Shown here in pieces: positions 1 through 12,900 of a stretch of DNA of 64,000 nucleotides. Numbering within the stretch: position 1 is the stretch's first letter; the number at the start of each line of letters is the position of its first letter. The notes beneath the pieces are model-generated. The model was not told the origin of the DNA. It ran no database searches and saw only the letters and a list, made by a program, of their open reading frames with translations. The translations under genes were made by a program, and so were the position numbers. This stretch comes from Sepioteuthis lessoniana (taxonomy: Eukaryota > Mollusca > Cephalopoda > Myopsida > Loliginidae): positions 79,612,581 to 79,676,580 of the forward strand of contig OY757912.1 of the NCBI GenBank assembly GCA_963585895.1. Direction: 5' to 3'.

Positions 1-125
1 TGGAAAGTAGCTGAATTTTTACACATGTATTGCTTAATCCTATACTTATCTTAAAGGTGACTAAATTTCTTTTGTAGTCCTTACTTTGAGGTAATTTCTT
101 GTATTGCCATCACAATTAACTTAAG

Positions 126-562
126 TCCATTCAGCTGATGCTGTAGAATATGCCAACTGCATCTCTGAAGAGAGGTAAGACACTCTTCTCACAACAAGTG
201 TCTTGGATATGACACTAAACCATCTGATGGTGAGGCTCCAGTACTGGAGCTTTTGGGGGATGTGGAGGACCCTTTCATTGCCATTATTCATAGGCCCACT
301 CTGACCTGTTAGGGACCTATCTAGGGGTCAAATAGAACTGTCTAATCATCTTCTATACTAGAAACTATTTAACTAAGCAAATAGAACTATTAGTGTTAGA
401 TAGTAATACTTGAAACCATTTAATTGTATGTAAACAAATGATCCCTGGCTCATGTAAAATTGTTACCAATAAACTATTTGTTTATAAATCATATTTAATG
501 TGTATAAACAGGATTTGGCATTAAATAACCCACAAGGGTTAAAATGCAATAAAACACAACTG
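126..562 (+). repeat. Family A composite retroposon copy
   Basis: Near full-length: the head resembles 'cagctgatgctgtagaat', then the block with 'gagtgtcttggatatgacactaaa', the 'ccactctgacc' block, the AT-rich cassettes around 'acttgaaaccatttaa', and the tail 'ggcattaaataacccacaagg'. It lies in the intron upstream of the first visible carrier exon. Confidence 0.8.
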
Positions 563-778
563 ATCAAACACCAATTATCTTTTTGAATTTATACACCTTT
601 TTAAGTATTCTTTTGAATTTTTTTTAACCCTACTTAAAGACTGCCATTAGTGGCCCAATGTCAAACGATATTCTATTTATGGAATTTATATTGTAATTGA
701 GAGAAAATACTATAAGATTAACGAATGATATTTATCTCCATTGACACAATATACACTACTTACCATAACTCTAGCAGA

Positions 779-1050
779 CTGTTGCCCACTCGCCTGGGGC
801 TGTAGAATACACCAACTGCACCTTTGCAGAGGGATAAGAACACCACCCCCACCCAATGAGTGTCCTGGATATAACACTAAACAATCTAATGGTGAGGTTT
901 GGGGAATGTGGAATACTCTTTTACTGCCATCACTCCCAGGTTCACTCTGGTCTAGAGTGGTAGTACCCGATAGGGTCCTATCTATGGGTCAACTAGAACT
1001 AAACTGCATACTTATGCTAAACTGAATTACTTGAAATAGGTTCAATTGTT
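779..1050 (+). repeat. Family A copy, 3'-truncated
   Basis: It carries the head and middle blocks and ends in the first 'ctaaactgaattacttgaaat' cassette; the tail is missing. Confidence 0.75.
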
Positions 1051-1812
1051 TGAAAAATATTTGGATGTGAATTTTATCTACTAAGCAGGCTTTCAAGCGT
1101 TAATGTTAGTTCATCATAAATTAATGAAAGATTATCCACCATGACTCAGATTTCTACATATACTGTCTGGTTTTAACAAAAAGTTGTGTGTGTGTATATA
1201 TATTTCCAAAGAGTGTCTTTTTGTTTGGACAAAACACAAGGTCATATATAATATACTTATAGTTAAGTTATTCAATTGTTAATTATCAATATGCCACTTT
1301 GTATTCAATTGGACCTAGATGACTTTAAGACTGCTAGAAAATACAAAATCTGAAATTTGAAAGTAAAAGAAAAAAATGTAAAAAAAAGTTACCCATTCTA
1401 TAATGAGTTTTTGAAAAAGGCTTGATCTATATCTTTTTAATATCAAAATAGCTAATATTTTCTAAAATCTACCGAAAGATTTTTATCATGAATAATTTGA
1501 AGATATCAATCTATTACTAAGCATTCCTTATGTTTGTATCTATACATTATCAAGCACATCATTGTGAGATTTCTTTTGAGCAATACATTTAAAATGCTCT
1601 TAGAGAATAAAGCAATTTCCAGTTCAATTTGCTGCTAAACCATAATTTTGGGGGGGTTTGAGTTTGTGCTAGATGTCATATTTTTAATCATCCAAAAATA
1701 ACTATGAAATAACTATGAAATGTTTAGAATGCTTCACTCCTTCCTAAATAGAAGCATGAATATCATCATGGACCACTTACAATAGAAACCTAATGGGTTC
1801 ACTGGTCATCTA

Positions 1813-1847
<35 letters not shown>

Positions 1848-1881
1848 ACACACCTATTACACATTATATATAAATATAAAG
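1051..1881. other. intronic AT-rich sequence, no gene seen
   Basis: Unique AT-rich DNA with a TG/TA microsatellite at about 1813-1847. No coding or repeat-family signal was recognised. Confidence 0.6.
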
Positions 1882-2082
1882 ACCGGGCCATTGGCCCGAG
1901 TGGTGTTTGCTAATGATCCGGGAGACCAGGGTTCAATCCCAGGTTGAGTCATACCAAAGACTCAAAAATGGTACTTGATGCCACTTTGCTTAACACTCAG
2001 GATTATTAGGTAAGGATCAAGAGTAAAGTGGAGCAATCCAGGGAATGGAGTAGTGCCCTCCCCTACACTTCAGTGTATAAAA
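1882..2082 (+). repeat. Family B tRNA-derived SINE, 3'-truncated
   Basis: The tRNA-like head has an A-box-like 'ggcccgagtggtgtttgc' and a B box 'ggttcaatccc', followed by the body 'actcaaaaatggtacttgatg' (here with five A in the run) and 'ggagtagtgccctcccctac'. The final 'ggagcctttgggtc' segment is absent. Confidence 0.85.
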
Positions 2083-2446
2083 AGAAAGAGTAATGCAAAT
2101 AAGTTTGTGTTAAAAAAAAGTGTTTAATGCTTTTATAGCATAAGTGGTATAAAACTTAAAAAATATTATGAACACTAAAATATCATTATTGGAAGTTTCA
2201 TATGGTGTGCACACCACATGAAACTGCAAGTAATGGACATCTCGTGTTCTGTGTGTGGTAGAGATAGTATATATTGTACATGTGCCAGCCAGTAAAATGA
2301 GGGAAGAAAAGACAGGTTCAGTTGGTATTGTAAAAACCAATTTATCCATTTTGATATGAAGAATTGATGGAAGGTATCCATTTTCTGTAACTTGAAGAAT
2401 GAAGCCAACTCTTTTCCAAATCATCAAGTCACATTGTTGGCACAAA

Positions 2447-2850
2447 GTTCTCTGCTTCTCTCACCATCCATTGCTCTTGGCAGGCCTTCTAGGCTGCATC
2501 CTATGTCCACATAGTGCTGATCTAAGTTAGTTTTTGCTGGTCAGCTAACACTGGCACATCCATGTGTAGGAGTCAATAAGAGAATGTCCTTTGTGAGTTT
2601 GTCCTTCTCCAGCAGTGCCCCGCATGTTTTGTTTGTCTTTTTTGGCTAATTAGTGGGATGGGAGGGAGGTAACCATATAGCTGCTGTTCTGTGGGGTGTT
2701 GCTTCCAGAATTTGTTCACAACATTCTTGTGTAGTTCCCATCTAGCTTTTCCAGTGCGTTTCATGGTGCATCCATAAAGTAGTATCGACAGAGCTACAGT
2801 TTGGAAGAAACCGCATTTTACTTTATTGGATAGATCAGATTTTTGTATGA
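2447..2850 (-). mobile_element. LINE fragment (3' part of RT ORF)
   Basis: On the minus strand it reads pieces such as FWKQHPTEQQLYGYLPPI and KHAGHCWRR, the C-terminal region after the RT domain of the LINE family found at least six times here. It is degenerate and 5'-truncated. The same peptide blocks recur at 16280, 20265, 41890 and 55505. Confidence 0.8.
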
Positions 2851-4237
2851 ATAATGTTCTTCACCATCACTAGGTGTATGTTAACCGGAAGACTATCAAC
2901 TTTTATTTCTCTTTATTTTCCTTTTTTCTTTTAAGCTAATAGAAATAAGGAATACTTCATGAAGCTTAATGTATTGTATTTGCAAATCTTAATATAAATT
3001 CTTTGAATAGGAAGTGATGTAATGTTAATTGGAGTGAGTGAGTACTTGTATACACATTATTCTCAGCTCTAGCCTGAATATTCTTGGATATTTGTGCTCA
3101 AGAAATGTAAGCTTGTATTGCTCTGAAAACAAATCGTATCAAATGATAAAGTGTCATTTCCTTTCTTGGCCCATAATAATCAGTATCAACGTGTACTGCT
3201 CCACTTACTGCTTATTTGCACAATTGTTTGCTATCTATTTGTGTAGATAGCTTTGTTCCTAGAACTAGCGGTAACATCTGTCCTCAAAAGCTGTTTTTGT
3301 TATTGAATATAATGGAGACTTTCATTTACAGGCAGTACAAAATATAAGTGTTTCTTAAATAACTAGAGCTCATTTTGTTCTAGCCATAACTGAAGTTAAT
3401 GTTATAAATTTTCTAGCTTCTGAAGTTAAGCAGTGGTCATTGTGTGTGAGTATTATTTGTGGCTTGCCCAATTTCACCTGGTAAATGACCTCCATCCTAT
3501 GTTGTCAATTTTTAAGACTAGATTAGTCATCTTCAGGTTTTGGTTAAAACTGTATAAGCCACAGGTCAGCTTCATAAAAAATAAGAGTAGACAAACCCCA
3601 AAATACTAGCCATTTCTTTATTCACTCTTCAAGTTTATGGGGTGGGATTGACACTTTGCTTTCCAGACTAAATGAGTGGAACCTAAGTCTGATTTTTCTG
3701 ATTGATTCTTGTGATCAAATATAGTGGACAGTAGGCTGGGAACACACCTCAGCTCAACCAACATTGTTCCAAATCATTACTCTATTCAAATCCTGATCAA
3801 TTCCTTCAATTTTTGGGGTTCCAACTTCTGGAAAAGGAAATTCCCAAGAACTAAAGTACCCTAAAAAATTAACCTCTGACTGTACTAGAACCAAAGTTTA
3901 TTATGCATTAAGAAAAAAAAAACCCTTTCATCCCCTTTGAGTAATCCTTCTCTTTCTATTCTATTATCTATTAGAATCTGCTAACCTCCCTAACTTGTTT
4001 AGCTATCTTTTTGATTCTACTATACCCATATCCATCTACATACATGCATAATTCATTTTGCATATACTTAAACACACCCATACAGACAGGCTCTCACCCA
4101 CAAACATATGCATATATATATACCTTACACCTATACACACACACATACTCATATAGATATGTTTACTCCTATTGCACTTAAACATGTGCATCTAGGGATA
4201 GAAGAGCTTATTGTGTCAACTGTAACATGATTATTTT
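2851..4237. other. intronic sequence without recognised genes
   Basis: Mostly unique AT-rich DNA. It contains a CA/TA-rich low-complexity stretch around 4070-4150. No exon of the carrier could be found. Confidence 0.6.
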
Positions 4238-4247
4238 ATATTGTTAT

Positions 4248-4525
4248 CAACTCCTCTATACAAGTAGGATGCAACACAGTAAAATTTTTAAGTGGAGTTT
4301 TACTGGTTTGAATTCAGAGTTTTCCTTCCAGACCATTTGCCATACCAAGGTTAAAGAGCTCAGTCTGCCCAACTGCTTCCCCATGGCTGGAAGGTGAATA
4401 ATTGGATGCATACCATTACCAAGAGTTTTAATGCTATGTGAAATGCAAACAGCCTCATCCAAGATTTGAACTCTGGCCACAGTCCATTTAGTATGATGAC
4501 ATCCATTACACTATCAGAACCTGAA
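4248..4525 (-). repeat. Family C tRNA-derived SINE
   Basis: Read on the minus strand it has the tRNA-like part with 'gagttcaaatc'-type B box, the middle 'ggtaaatagtagg'-type block and the 'ctctgaattcaaacc' block, with the 3' end near 4250. Confidence 0.8.
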
Positions 4526-4829
4526 TATTTTATATAGTGTGAGAAAAAGTTAACAAAAATTGACAAAGATCTTCAAATAATTGTCACATCAAAATTTTAA
4601 CGTGTATAATTGCATTGAATGATTTAGGATTACCTCAATTGATAAAATAATGTCCTTCCAACTTTTTGACTTGCTTATTTGATAACATGTAAGACCCTTC
4701 CAATAATTCCCAAAATTATGGCTTAGAAAATATTTCCTGAAGCATGAAGTATCTGGTTGAATGATGTTTACCAAAATGTCATAGACCAACAATTCTTATA
4801 TGTAGCCAAAAGATTTGGTCTTTAGTATA

Positions 4830-5073
4830 GTTGGCAACCTTAATTGAGAATGACCCAAAGGCTCCCTTTTCAATAGCTACTACACCAAGGTGTAGAGGAG
4901 AGCATTACTCCTTTCTCTGGATTGCTCCATTTTACCCTTGATCCTTACCTTATAATGCTGAGTGTTAAACAAGGAGGTATTAAGTATGATTTTTTGAGTC
5001 TTTGGTATGATTCGACCTGGGATTGAACCCAGTCATTGGTGAACACTCTGACCATCATGCCAATGTCCGGTAA
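4830..5073 (-). repeat. Family B SINE with target-site duplication
   Basis: A nearly full minus-strand copy flanked by the 10-bp direct repeat ctttagtata at 4820-4829 and 5074-5083. This duplication defines both ends and shows target-primed insertion. Confidence 0.88.
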
Positions 5074-5487
5074 CTTTAGTATACAACTGATAATTTCTGT
5101 TTTCATTGTATTTTTTTTTTTTTTTCTCTTGTACATTTTGAATTATGTTTGGACTGGCTAACAAAATTTAGTGCTGCAAAAGATTTTATTTTTAAAGTAT
5201 CATTATAGCATAAAGTTCAGAAACATTTTACCTAGCGTAACTCCATGTGACTGTTATATTAATGGTATAAGTTTTATGTGTCATTGAATACTGCAGTTAT
5301 TTCACCAATAATTTTACATATTTACAAATGGTAAAAATTGTCTTCAAAAATTCATTTATCTGAAATCTGTATTCCATACAAATTCTAATTCGAGAATTTT
5401 CTGAACATAAATGATATTGACTCTTGGAGGTAATTCTTTGATTATGGGGAACAAAATTCTCAACATTTCATGAATTTTAGTCAATTG

Positions 5488-5489
<2 letters not shown>

Positions 5490-5522
<33 letters not shown>
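5490..5522. repeat. (GT)n microsatellite
   Basis: About 16 uninterrupted GT dinucleotides in the upstream intron. Confidence 0.95.
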
Positions 5523-5524
<2 letters not shown>

Positions 5525-5869
5525 GGAAGTTTATAATGGGCATGGACTCTTGGGATGAGAGGGCAGAATTTATCTGCATTTAAATAAAAAGGTAAAAATT
5601 ATTAGAATTGCATGCTTCACTTACCAAGATCTATAGCTAGAAAGTGTTTCATATTGCCTTAAAGAGGATAGAATTTATGCGTTTATAAATTTTATACTAC
5701 AATATTATCACATGGCAAAATTATACTTAAAGTATTCATTTGAAAAGAGTCATATTCTAGCTTCCTTCCAACATCCTCCATGCAAATCTTACAAACATGT
5801 ATCTAGTTATATCCAATTATGAGTCCAATCTCTGGGTTGGATAGTGTATGAAAAATTATATACCTAGGT

Positions 5870-6155
5870 TTAGATGGCGTACTTAGCATCATTGTTATAG
5901 GAAATGGAATTGTTGACCTGTGTTCAAATCCTGGATGAGGTTGTTCATGTTTCACTTTGCACTTGGGAAAAGCATGAATCCATCTGTTCTTTCCACCATC
6001 CCTATATGGGTAAATAGTAGGGTAGACTTGGTTCTTTAGCCTTGGTTAGGCAGCTAGTCTAGGAGAAGGAAACTATATTCAAACCAGCTTTGCTTCTCTT
6101 AAAAATTGACCTTGTGTCACATCCTTCCCATAGTGGGGAAGTTAGGTGAATACAT
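5870..6155 (+). repeat. Family C SINE
   Basis: Plus-strand copy: the head contains 'gtgttcaaatcctgg' (B box), the middle 'gggtaaatagtagggtagac', and the tail 'attgaccttgtgtcacatcc'. Confidence 0.82.
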
Positions 6156-6882
6156 ATGTACTCTTGTTCAATGGAAGAGATTATTAACTTGGAAGAATGA
6201 ACCGATATCCTCCAGACATAGATATTTGAATGAGACCAATCAATCCCTATCAATTGAATAAAGAGTTTGATTCAACGTTTTATAAACTAAAACAAACTAA
6301 TAAGGAAATGGATTTAAAAAAGAAAGTGAGTGTCGGTATGGTACCTATATTCAATCTTATCAGAAACAAGATACCTGTTCATTGAGCAAAGTTCAGGAAA
6401 TTACTACACTTTAAAATAGCAAATCAAAACGAAGATTATCTCTTTGGTCTTTTCAATAATATAATTTGAAGAAGGTCAATGTGATAATATTGCAAACTAC
6501 TTCAATGAACTCAAAAGTTCACATAAAAAAATATTATATATATGACTTAAAATAGCAATTATTTGCATCATTTTTTTTATAGAAAAATATATTTTATTTA
6601 CTTAGTTTAGTTGTGGCACAAGGCCAGAAGCATGAGGCACTCAGTGAGAACCAAACTTACTATGGTCTGCTTATCTCGCATGTGAGGTCCCTACAGAATG
6701 ATAGTTTAAATTTAATAAAGATATATGTACAGTAGCATTATGTTTACATGTAGTTATATAAATTAAACTCTCATGCAGGGTATCAGAAACAGATAGTTTT
6801 AAAGGTCCAAAGTGTCAAAAGGCACTTTTTGTTTTCTTTTTTTTATTTATTTGTTTATTTTATACATTTACTTTTTTTTCAG

Positions 6883-6977
6883 TCTTGGTCCAGCTCTTCT
6901 ACGTCAGGCGACATATGGTACCATCAAAATCGGTGTTTACCAGTCTATGAAAAGAATGTTTGTGTCCAACCCAATGG
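6883..6977 (+). CDS. SLC25A30-like: carrier exon 1 of window (end of repeat 1)
   Basis: The acceptor is AG at 6881-6882 after a T-rich tract; the donor is GT at 6978-6979 (gtaaag). The exon enters with one base completing a split codon and leaves one base over (phase 1). It encodes [20 protein letters not shown] followed by SMKRMF, the conserved end of carrier repeat 1 just before the second odd helix. The preceding exon should end in the family's '...YSG' region. No block of that kind was found in 1-6882, so bases 1-6882 look like intron. Confidence 0.93.
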
Positions 6978-9900
6978 GTAAAGTATTCAAATTTCATTTA
7001 TGCATTACACATTAATTATTAGTTGTCCTAATTCTTTTCCCTTTTATAACCGGCCATTTTAACTGCTGTATTTTTTTTTCATCTGCAATTATAACTACCC
7101 TGCAACACTTTTTTTTTTTTTCTCAAAATAAGGTTTTCAATTTGCAGTCACACCCCAAAAAATCAGTTCTAATTGACTAGTAACTTGACTGCAATATTGT
7201 AGTTGATGAGTTTGAATTCTAGACACGCTCTTACATTTACTTTCTAACTAATATCCTTGGGAAAGGTTTGAAACCCCCTATCACCTCCAGTTATGGATTG
7301 TGCCACTACTGTTCTTTTACAAAGATAGCTTTGGCATTAAATAACCTGCAAAGGTTGATATGCCATTAAATAAAGAAAACTAAATAAAACCTTTATCACA
7401 CAATATTTTCTTCTCCAAGTGTTTCTTTATGCAAATATAGGTAAGTTGGCGACCTTAGTTGAGGGTGACCAGAAGGTTTCCTTTTCAATAGCTTCTACAC
7501 CAAGGTGATGGGGAGGGCACTATTCCTTTCCCTGAATTGCTCCACTTTACCCTTGATCCTTACCTTATAATGCTGAGTGTTAAGCAAGGTAGCATCAAGT
7601 ACCATTTTTTGAGTCTTTAGTATGACTCAGCCTGGAATTGAATCCCGGTCTTCTAGACCATTGGCAAACACTCTACTCATTAGGCCAATGGAGTGCTCTA
7701 TATTTAATCTGATATAAAATGGGGTATCAGTTTTTTTACTATGGTTGATTACTAAAATGATTCCCCACATTAGAATAACTTCATGATACACAAATAAACC
7801 CTCTTAACCCCCATTTATGGGTTAAATAGTATCATTACTGTTCTACAAGGATGACTTTGACATTAAATAACCCACAATTAAACAAAGAAACCAAAGCAAT
7901 TCTGATTTTGGTTACAAATATCTCCCACTAATAAAACCTGAATGATGATATATAAAAATACCATATTTATGAGTATTTTTATTTTGTTGTTCTAGTTATC
8001 ACAAAATAATTTGTTTTTAATTTATCATTTTAGAAATCTTTTTTTTTTTTTTCTTTTTAAGTATTGATATCAAAATTATATACTGAATAAATAAATATAA
8101 CAAAATTACAAATGAATATGCAAAGTAGATATCTTTTTTCACTGATACGAAGGGCCTTCAATAAGTTTCCAGACGTTTTTTGTACAGGCATTTAAAATTG
8201 TCCTAGACTCTTGAAAATTCAGTATCTTATTGCTATACATCTTATGAGATGACTGACCAATTTTCATGATTTCAGGTTCAAATCAACAGCTACAGCAGCA
8301 ATTGGAATACACCCTACTAAAGCTTGATTGTCACAGCTGGTGAATTTCAAAAATGCAATCTGGACGTGAGGACACTTTAGAAGAACGATATGCAATAAGA
8401 TTCTATTTTAAACTTCGAAAAAAATACCACAGAAACGTATGGAATGCTTCAGACTGCTTTTGGACCATCTTGCATGAATCAAGCATCAGTTTTTGAGTAG
8501 CATAAGAGATTCAAGAAAGGTGGGGAGTCAGTAAGTGATGATGAGAGGAGTAAGGAAGTCGGAACACCAGAGTTGATTGGCCAAATAAAGAATTTCATGG
8601 ATAAGGACCATCGTGTGTCTATAGAGAAAAGTGCATGGTTTGATGTCAGTGTAGGAACTGTATACACAATTATTTGTGAGGAACTGAAGATGCGGAAGAT
8701 TGGTGCGAAGTTTGTCCCAAAGGTGCTCAGAAGATCAGAAAGAAAGATGTTGTCATGACAGCAGGGAGATGGTTGAGTTGATCAATTCAGATCCCGCAGT
8801 TCTTGATGCTCTGGTGACCTGTGATGAAAGCTGGATCTACAGCTATGAGACAGAGACCAAGAGACAAAGTTCCCAGTGGAAGCATACTGGCTCTCCCAGA
8901 CCCGAAAAGGCCAGACATAGCAAATCCATGCACAAACTTTTGATGATCCTTTTTTTTGACAGTACTGGTATGATCTACATGCACTGAGTTCCCACTGGAC
9001 AGACAATCAACAAGGAATACTATGTTGAGGTTTTAAGGGACTTCAGGAAGAGATTCTGTCGGAAGAGGCCAGCACTCTTCAAATCAGCTCAGTGGCATTT
9101 CTACCGGGACAATGCACCAGTCCACAACTCCATTCTTGTCACAGACTATTTGACCAAGATGGGCATCAAGACAGTTCTTCACTCTCCCTATAGTCCAGAC
9201 CTTGCTCCCTGTGACTTTTGGTTATTCCCTAAGCTCAAGGAAAAACTTAGAGGCTGTCATTATGAGACAATTGAGGCTGTGACGAAGGTCATTGACATGC
9301 TCACACAAGAGGACTTCCATGGGGCCTTGTAGAAGTTGTTGGAATGGTACAACAAGTGCATTGCAGCCAGAGGAGATTACTTCAAAGGGGACTAGAGTTT
9401 TATGTGTATACTATCAATAAAGGTGCCCATACGAAAAAGTCTGGAAACTTATTTAATGAGCCTTGTAAATACCATTTGTTAGTACATTGCCTGTAGATCA
9501 CATGTATTAACAATCTGACATATAAGCCATTTTGGTGTTAGTAAGAAGTGCAGAAACATGCACACACATTCAAATTCATTCATAATAGATTAGGAAGAGT
9601 TTGTTTGTCTGTCCTCTATAACTCTGCCCACTAAAGAGGATAGACATTTAAAATTGTATTCAAGCAATTTAAATTACCAGCTTGCTTCCCTTTCACAATA
9701 TACTGACAAAAATTTTACCTGATAAAAATCCCTCTGGGGTTTATTAAATGGATTACAAAGGTCAAGTGAAACTCTTCAATGGTTTTCTTATGATTTTTAA
9801 GGCTATAAAATAAAAGACTTATTTGTTTCTATTGAACTTTCAATTCTTTGGTCTGTCAAGTTTGATAATAGTTTTAATTACAGTGATTGAAAGAATGCAT

Positions 9901-12900
9901 CACAATACATAATACATTGATCTTTGTTACATATGGATTTTTGTAGCCACTGATTTGTAAGAATGATCATATGACCCACTAGCTATCATTTGAAAAGTAT
10001 CTTTGTGTACATAAACATTGAAACTTAATCTTGTATCAATAAGTCACCTGGTCTGATGTGTCTCACTTTCTCCTGAACAACAGAGTAAGTATACATTGTT
10101 ATCTTGGTATGGCAAAAGATTAGTCTGGCTCACTGTTGTCTACACGAAATCTGATGCTGGCAACTTCTCAGCTTTTGATAAGTTTTCCTTCAGCTATCAG
10201 CACATCCATCTCTACTCTGCTCCATAAACAACAAATTGATATGTTTGTAAATGATTGAGAGTGACCTGTATCTACCAGAATAGTACATTTTATCCCATCA
10301 ATGTGTTCATCAATGACAGAAAACAGTTCTTTTGTGATATGCAGAGAAATGAAACTGGCATTGATATCATATCCAGTTTTCCCTGGCACTTGAATGCAGC
10401 GTGTCCCACTTTATTGCATTGAAAGCGTTGAATATTTGTTCATCACATTTGCTCAGAACTGCCTCGCATCTCTTTACATTTATCTTACCAATCTCTGGCA
10501 AATTGATTTGGCCAATGACTTCTGAGAAGCTGAGAGCATCAGTCTTTGTGTCCAGAATGGTGACCCAGATTTGTCTTTCATCATCCTCAAGAAAATAATG
10601 ACACTAGGATGCATTGTGGAACAAATAAGTCAAAAAGAGAAAAATGTTTAAATTTTTTTTCTTTTAACATTTGTTGAAAATTAAGTTGGTTATATTTAGC
10701 ACAGCTTTATACTTGTCCATTTTATTCACAAGATCCTCTCTTATAATTTTTGCAAACTCAAAACTTATAATTTTCTCTACAGATGAGACAATGGTGACCA
10801 ATGTGTTTAGTGGGGTGGTTGCAGGAGTTGTCTCTAGTTCCATTGCCAATCCTACTGATGTTCTTAAGGTAAGTAAAAACTACTTAACTGTGATGGTTCG
10901 TAATAAACATTAAGTATGATTTTCATGGTCCGTTCCAGCTTTCAAAGCTTTTTAGAACAAGCATTCTTGTCTATACATCTTGCATATAATAGAGCACTAT
11001 TTCTTGATCTTTTTCGTATTATTTGAGTTCAAATTGTTATAACACAAGTGGTACATTCGTATGAAATATTTTTTTAAAATTTATATACTGTATAATACAC
11101 TTGTATATAAATCAAATTTTGAAAACCTAATTTTAATCCAAAAATGGTTATCTATCTGTATGTGTCAGTAACTTTGGTACTTGCATTTATTATTGCATTT
11201 TTGTACAATAGGAAGCCTAGAGCAATGGAAGATGTCTGATTTCTATTCAAAAGAAATTCAGTAGCTCAAATAAGTATCAAGAAAAAATTAATGGGTGGAA
11301 TAGAAATTACATTGTGAAATGCACTGAACTTGAAAATAACCAACTAAGATCAAGTAAAAGTCAGTATAACAGAAATTTATTCCTCCTACATGTCTGCCAA
11401 TTCTATTCTTGATTCACTCCTTATCAGGAGGTGTCAAGAAAACCTTATGAACTTTGGTCAAAATATATTGGCATAAGGATGGAGTATCCTTGTTTTGGTA
11501 ATTAAATAATTTCAAATGAATTGTGGAAAGTCTAAACTAGGATTGATATCAGAACACACATTTTCACTAAGCTGAGAAAATAGAAAATTATCGCTTAAAA
11601 AAAAATAAATAAATAGATTTGAGGGCTTTGAAGTATGCTGATATCAAATTGGTGTCAGAATGGTCATTCTATTTAGGTTGGGAAAATAGTTGTTAAGATG
11701 TCGAAAGTCATTTACTGTTTCAAGCTATGAAACAACACATTAGATAAACATGCATTCAAATTATACAAACTTGAAGAGTTCTATTATTGACTTGTCTATG
11801 TCATCTTCCTTTTTAGTCCTAGTGGGTTTGAATGGTAAACCACAGCCTGCTGATGTCAATTGTAAGATTTTGTCAGCAAGTACACAACACTGATCAGTTG
11901 AGATATTATGGAGTGGTGCCTTAAAATAACTCATTCCCCACCTCACTGAACCACCTACTATTCTTATCCTATTGGTACAGTGGCAGAGGGTTGTTATATG
12001 TGCATTGATACACAGTGTGTCTTGTCACATATACATACATAATAATTTTGTAAGCTTGAAATTCAAATTAATGAAAAAAAACTATATGATTTTTAAAGAT
12101 ATATGAATTAATGATTTTGTGACCATATCAACTTCTGCCTTATTAATGATGGCTTGGAGAGTGTGGAGTATCCCTTCATTGCCATGATTCTTAAGTCCTC
12201 TATAACTCGCAGTGGCAGTTAGTCTCATCTATGGGTCAAATAGATCTGTTTAAAAATTATATTTGATAGGAATACTTGATGCCATACAACTGTAAATCAT
12301 TTGTCTTAAGAATAGTTGAAACTATAATTGTTTACTAAGAATTATTTACTTGAAACCATATAAATGTGTGCAAACAAATTACTATTGTTAAATAGAAAAA
12401 ATTACTTGAAACTATACAGTTCTTATTATTGCGGAATACTTGAAACCATACAACAGTGTGCAAATTATTTGTATTAGATAGGAATACTTGATATCATATT
12501 ACTATGGATAAAAAAAATTAAACTACACAAAGAATATAAATGTATAATGAATTCAATTCCCTAACCTCAAGGCATAAAATACCCTTAGACAAGTAGGCAT
12601 TTCTTTAAAATCAGTCAATCAAATGTACCTATGCCTAAGTCTGTAAGTTTTTTTTGTATGGGCTTCTGAGTACATGAAACACCTGAAGGCCAAATTGCCC
12701 AAAACATTGTGAATTTAATAATGAAGATGAAGACAATAGTCCAAATAATCTAAGAAGCTATTTGCATTTCAGCCCTGTTTTTAAATTCGGTTATACTTAT
12801 TCTAGATTTGGTTACCTATCAAGACTAGAGAGCCCAATCTGCTCTACTCTATATTACCCATAGCTTTAATATAACTATTATTATGAGGATACAGTTATAT

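Noticed and set aside
1882..2082. functional tRNA genes at SINE heads (families B, C, D and 38399)
   Set aside because: A and B boxes are present but the cloverleaf is incomplete, and the sequence continues into a SINE body; copies are dispersed and flanked by TSDs.
1..6882. upstream carrier exon encoding the end of repeat 1
   Set aside because: I looked for an exon ending in the expected split Gly codon with a donor and for the family's '...YSG' region; only repeat-derived or non-coding GGGT sites were found.
8041..8052. poly-T runs as terminators
   Set aside because: T runs are ubiquitous in this AT-rich intronic DNA and have no terminator meaning in this context.
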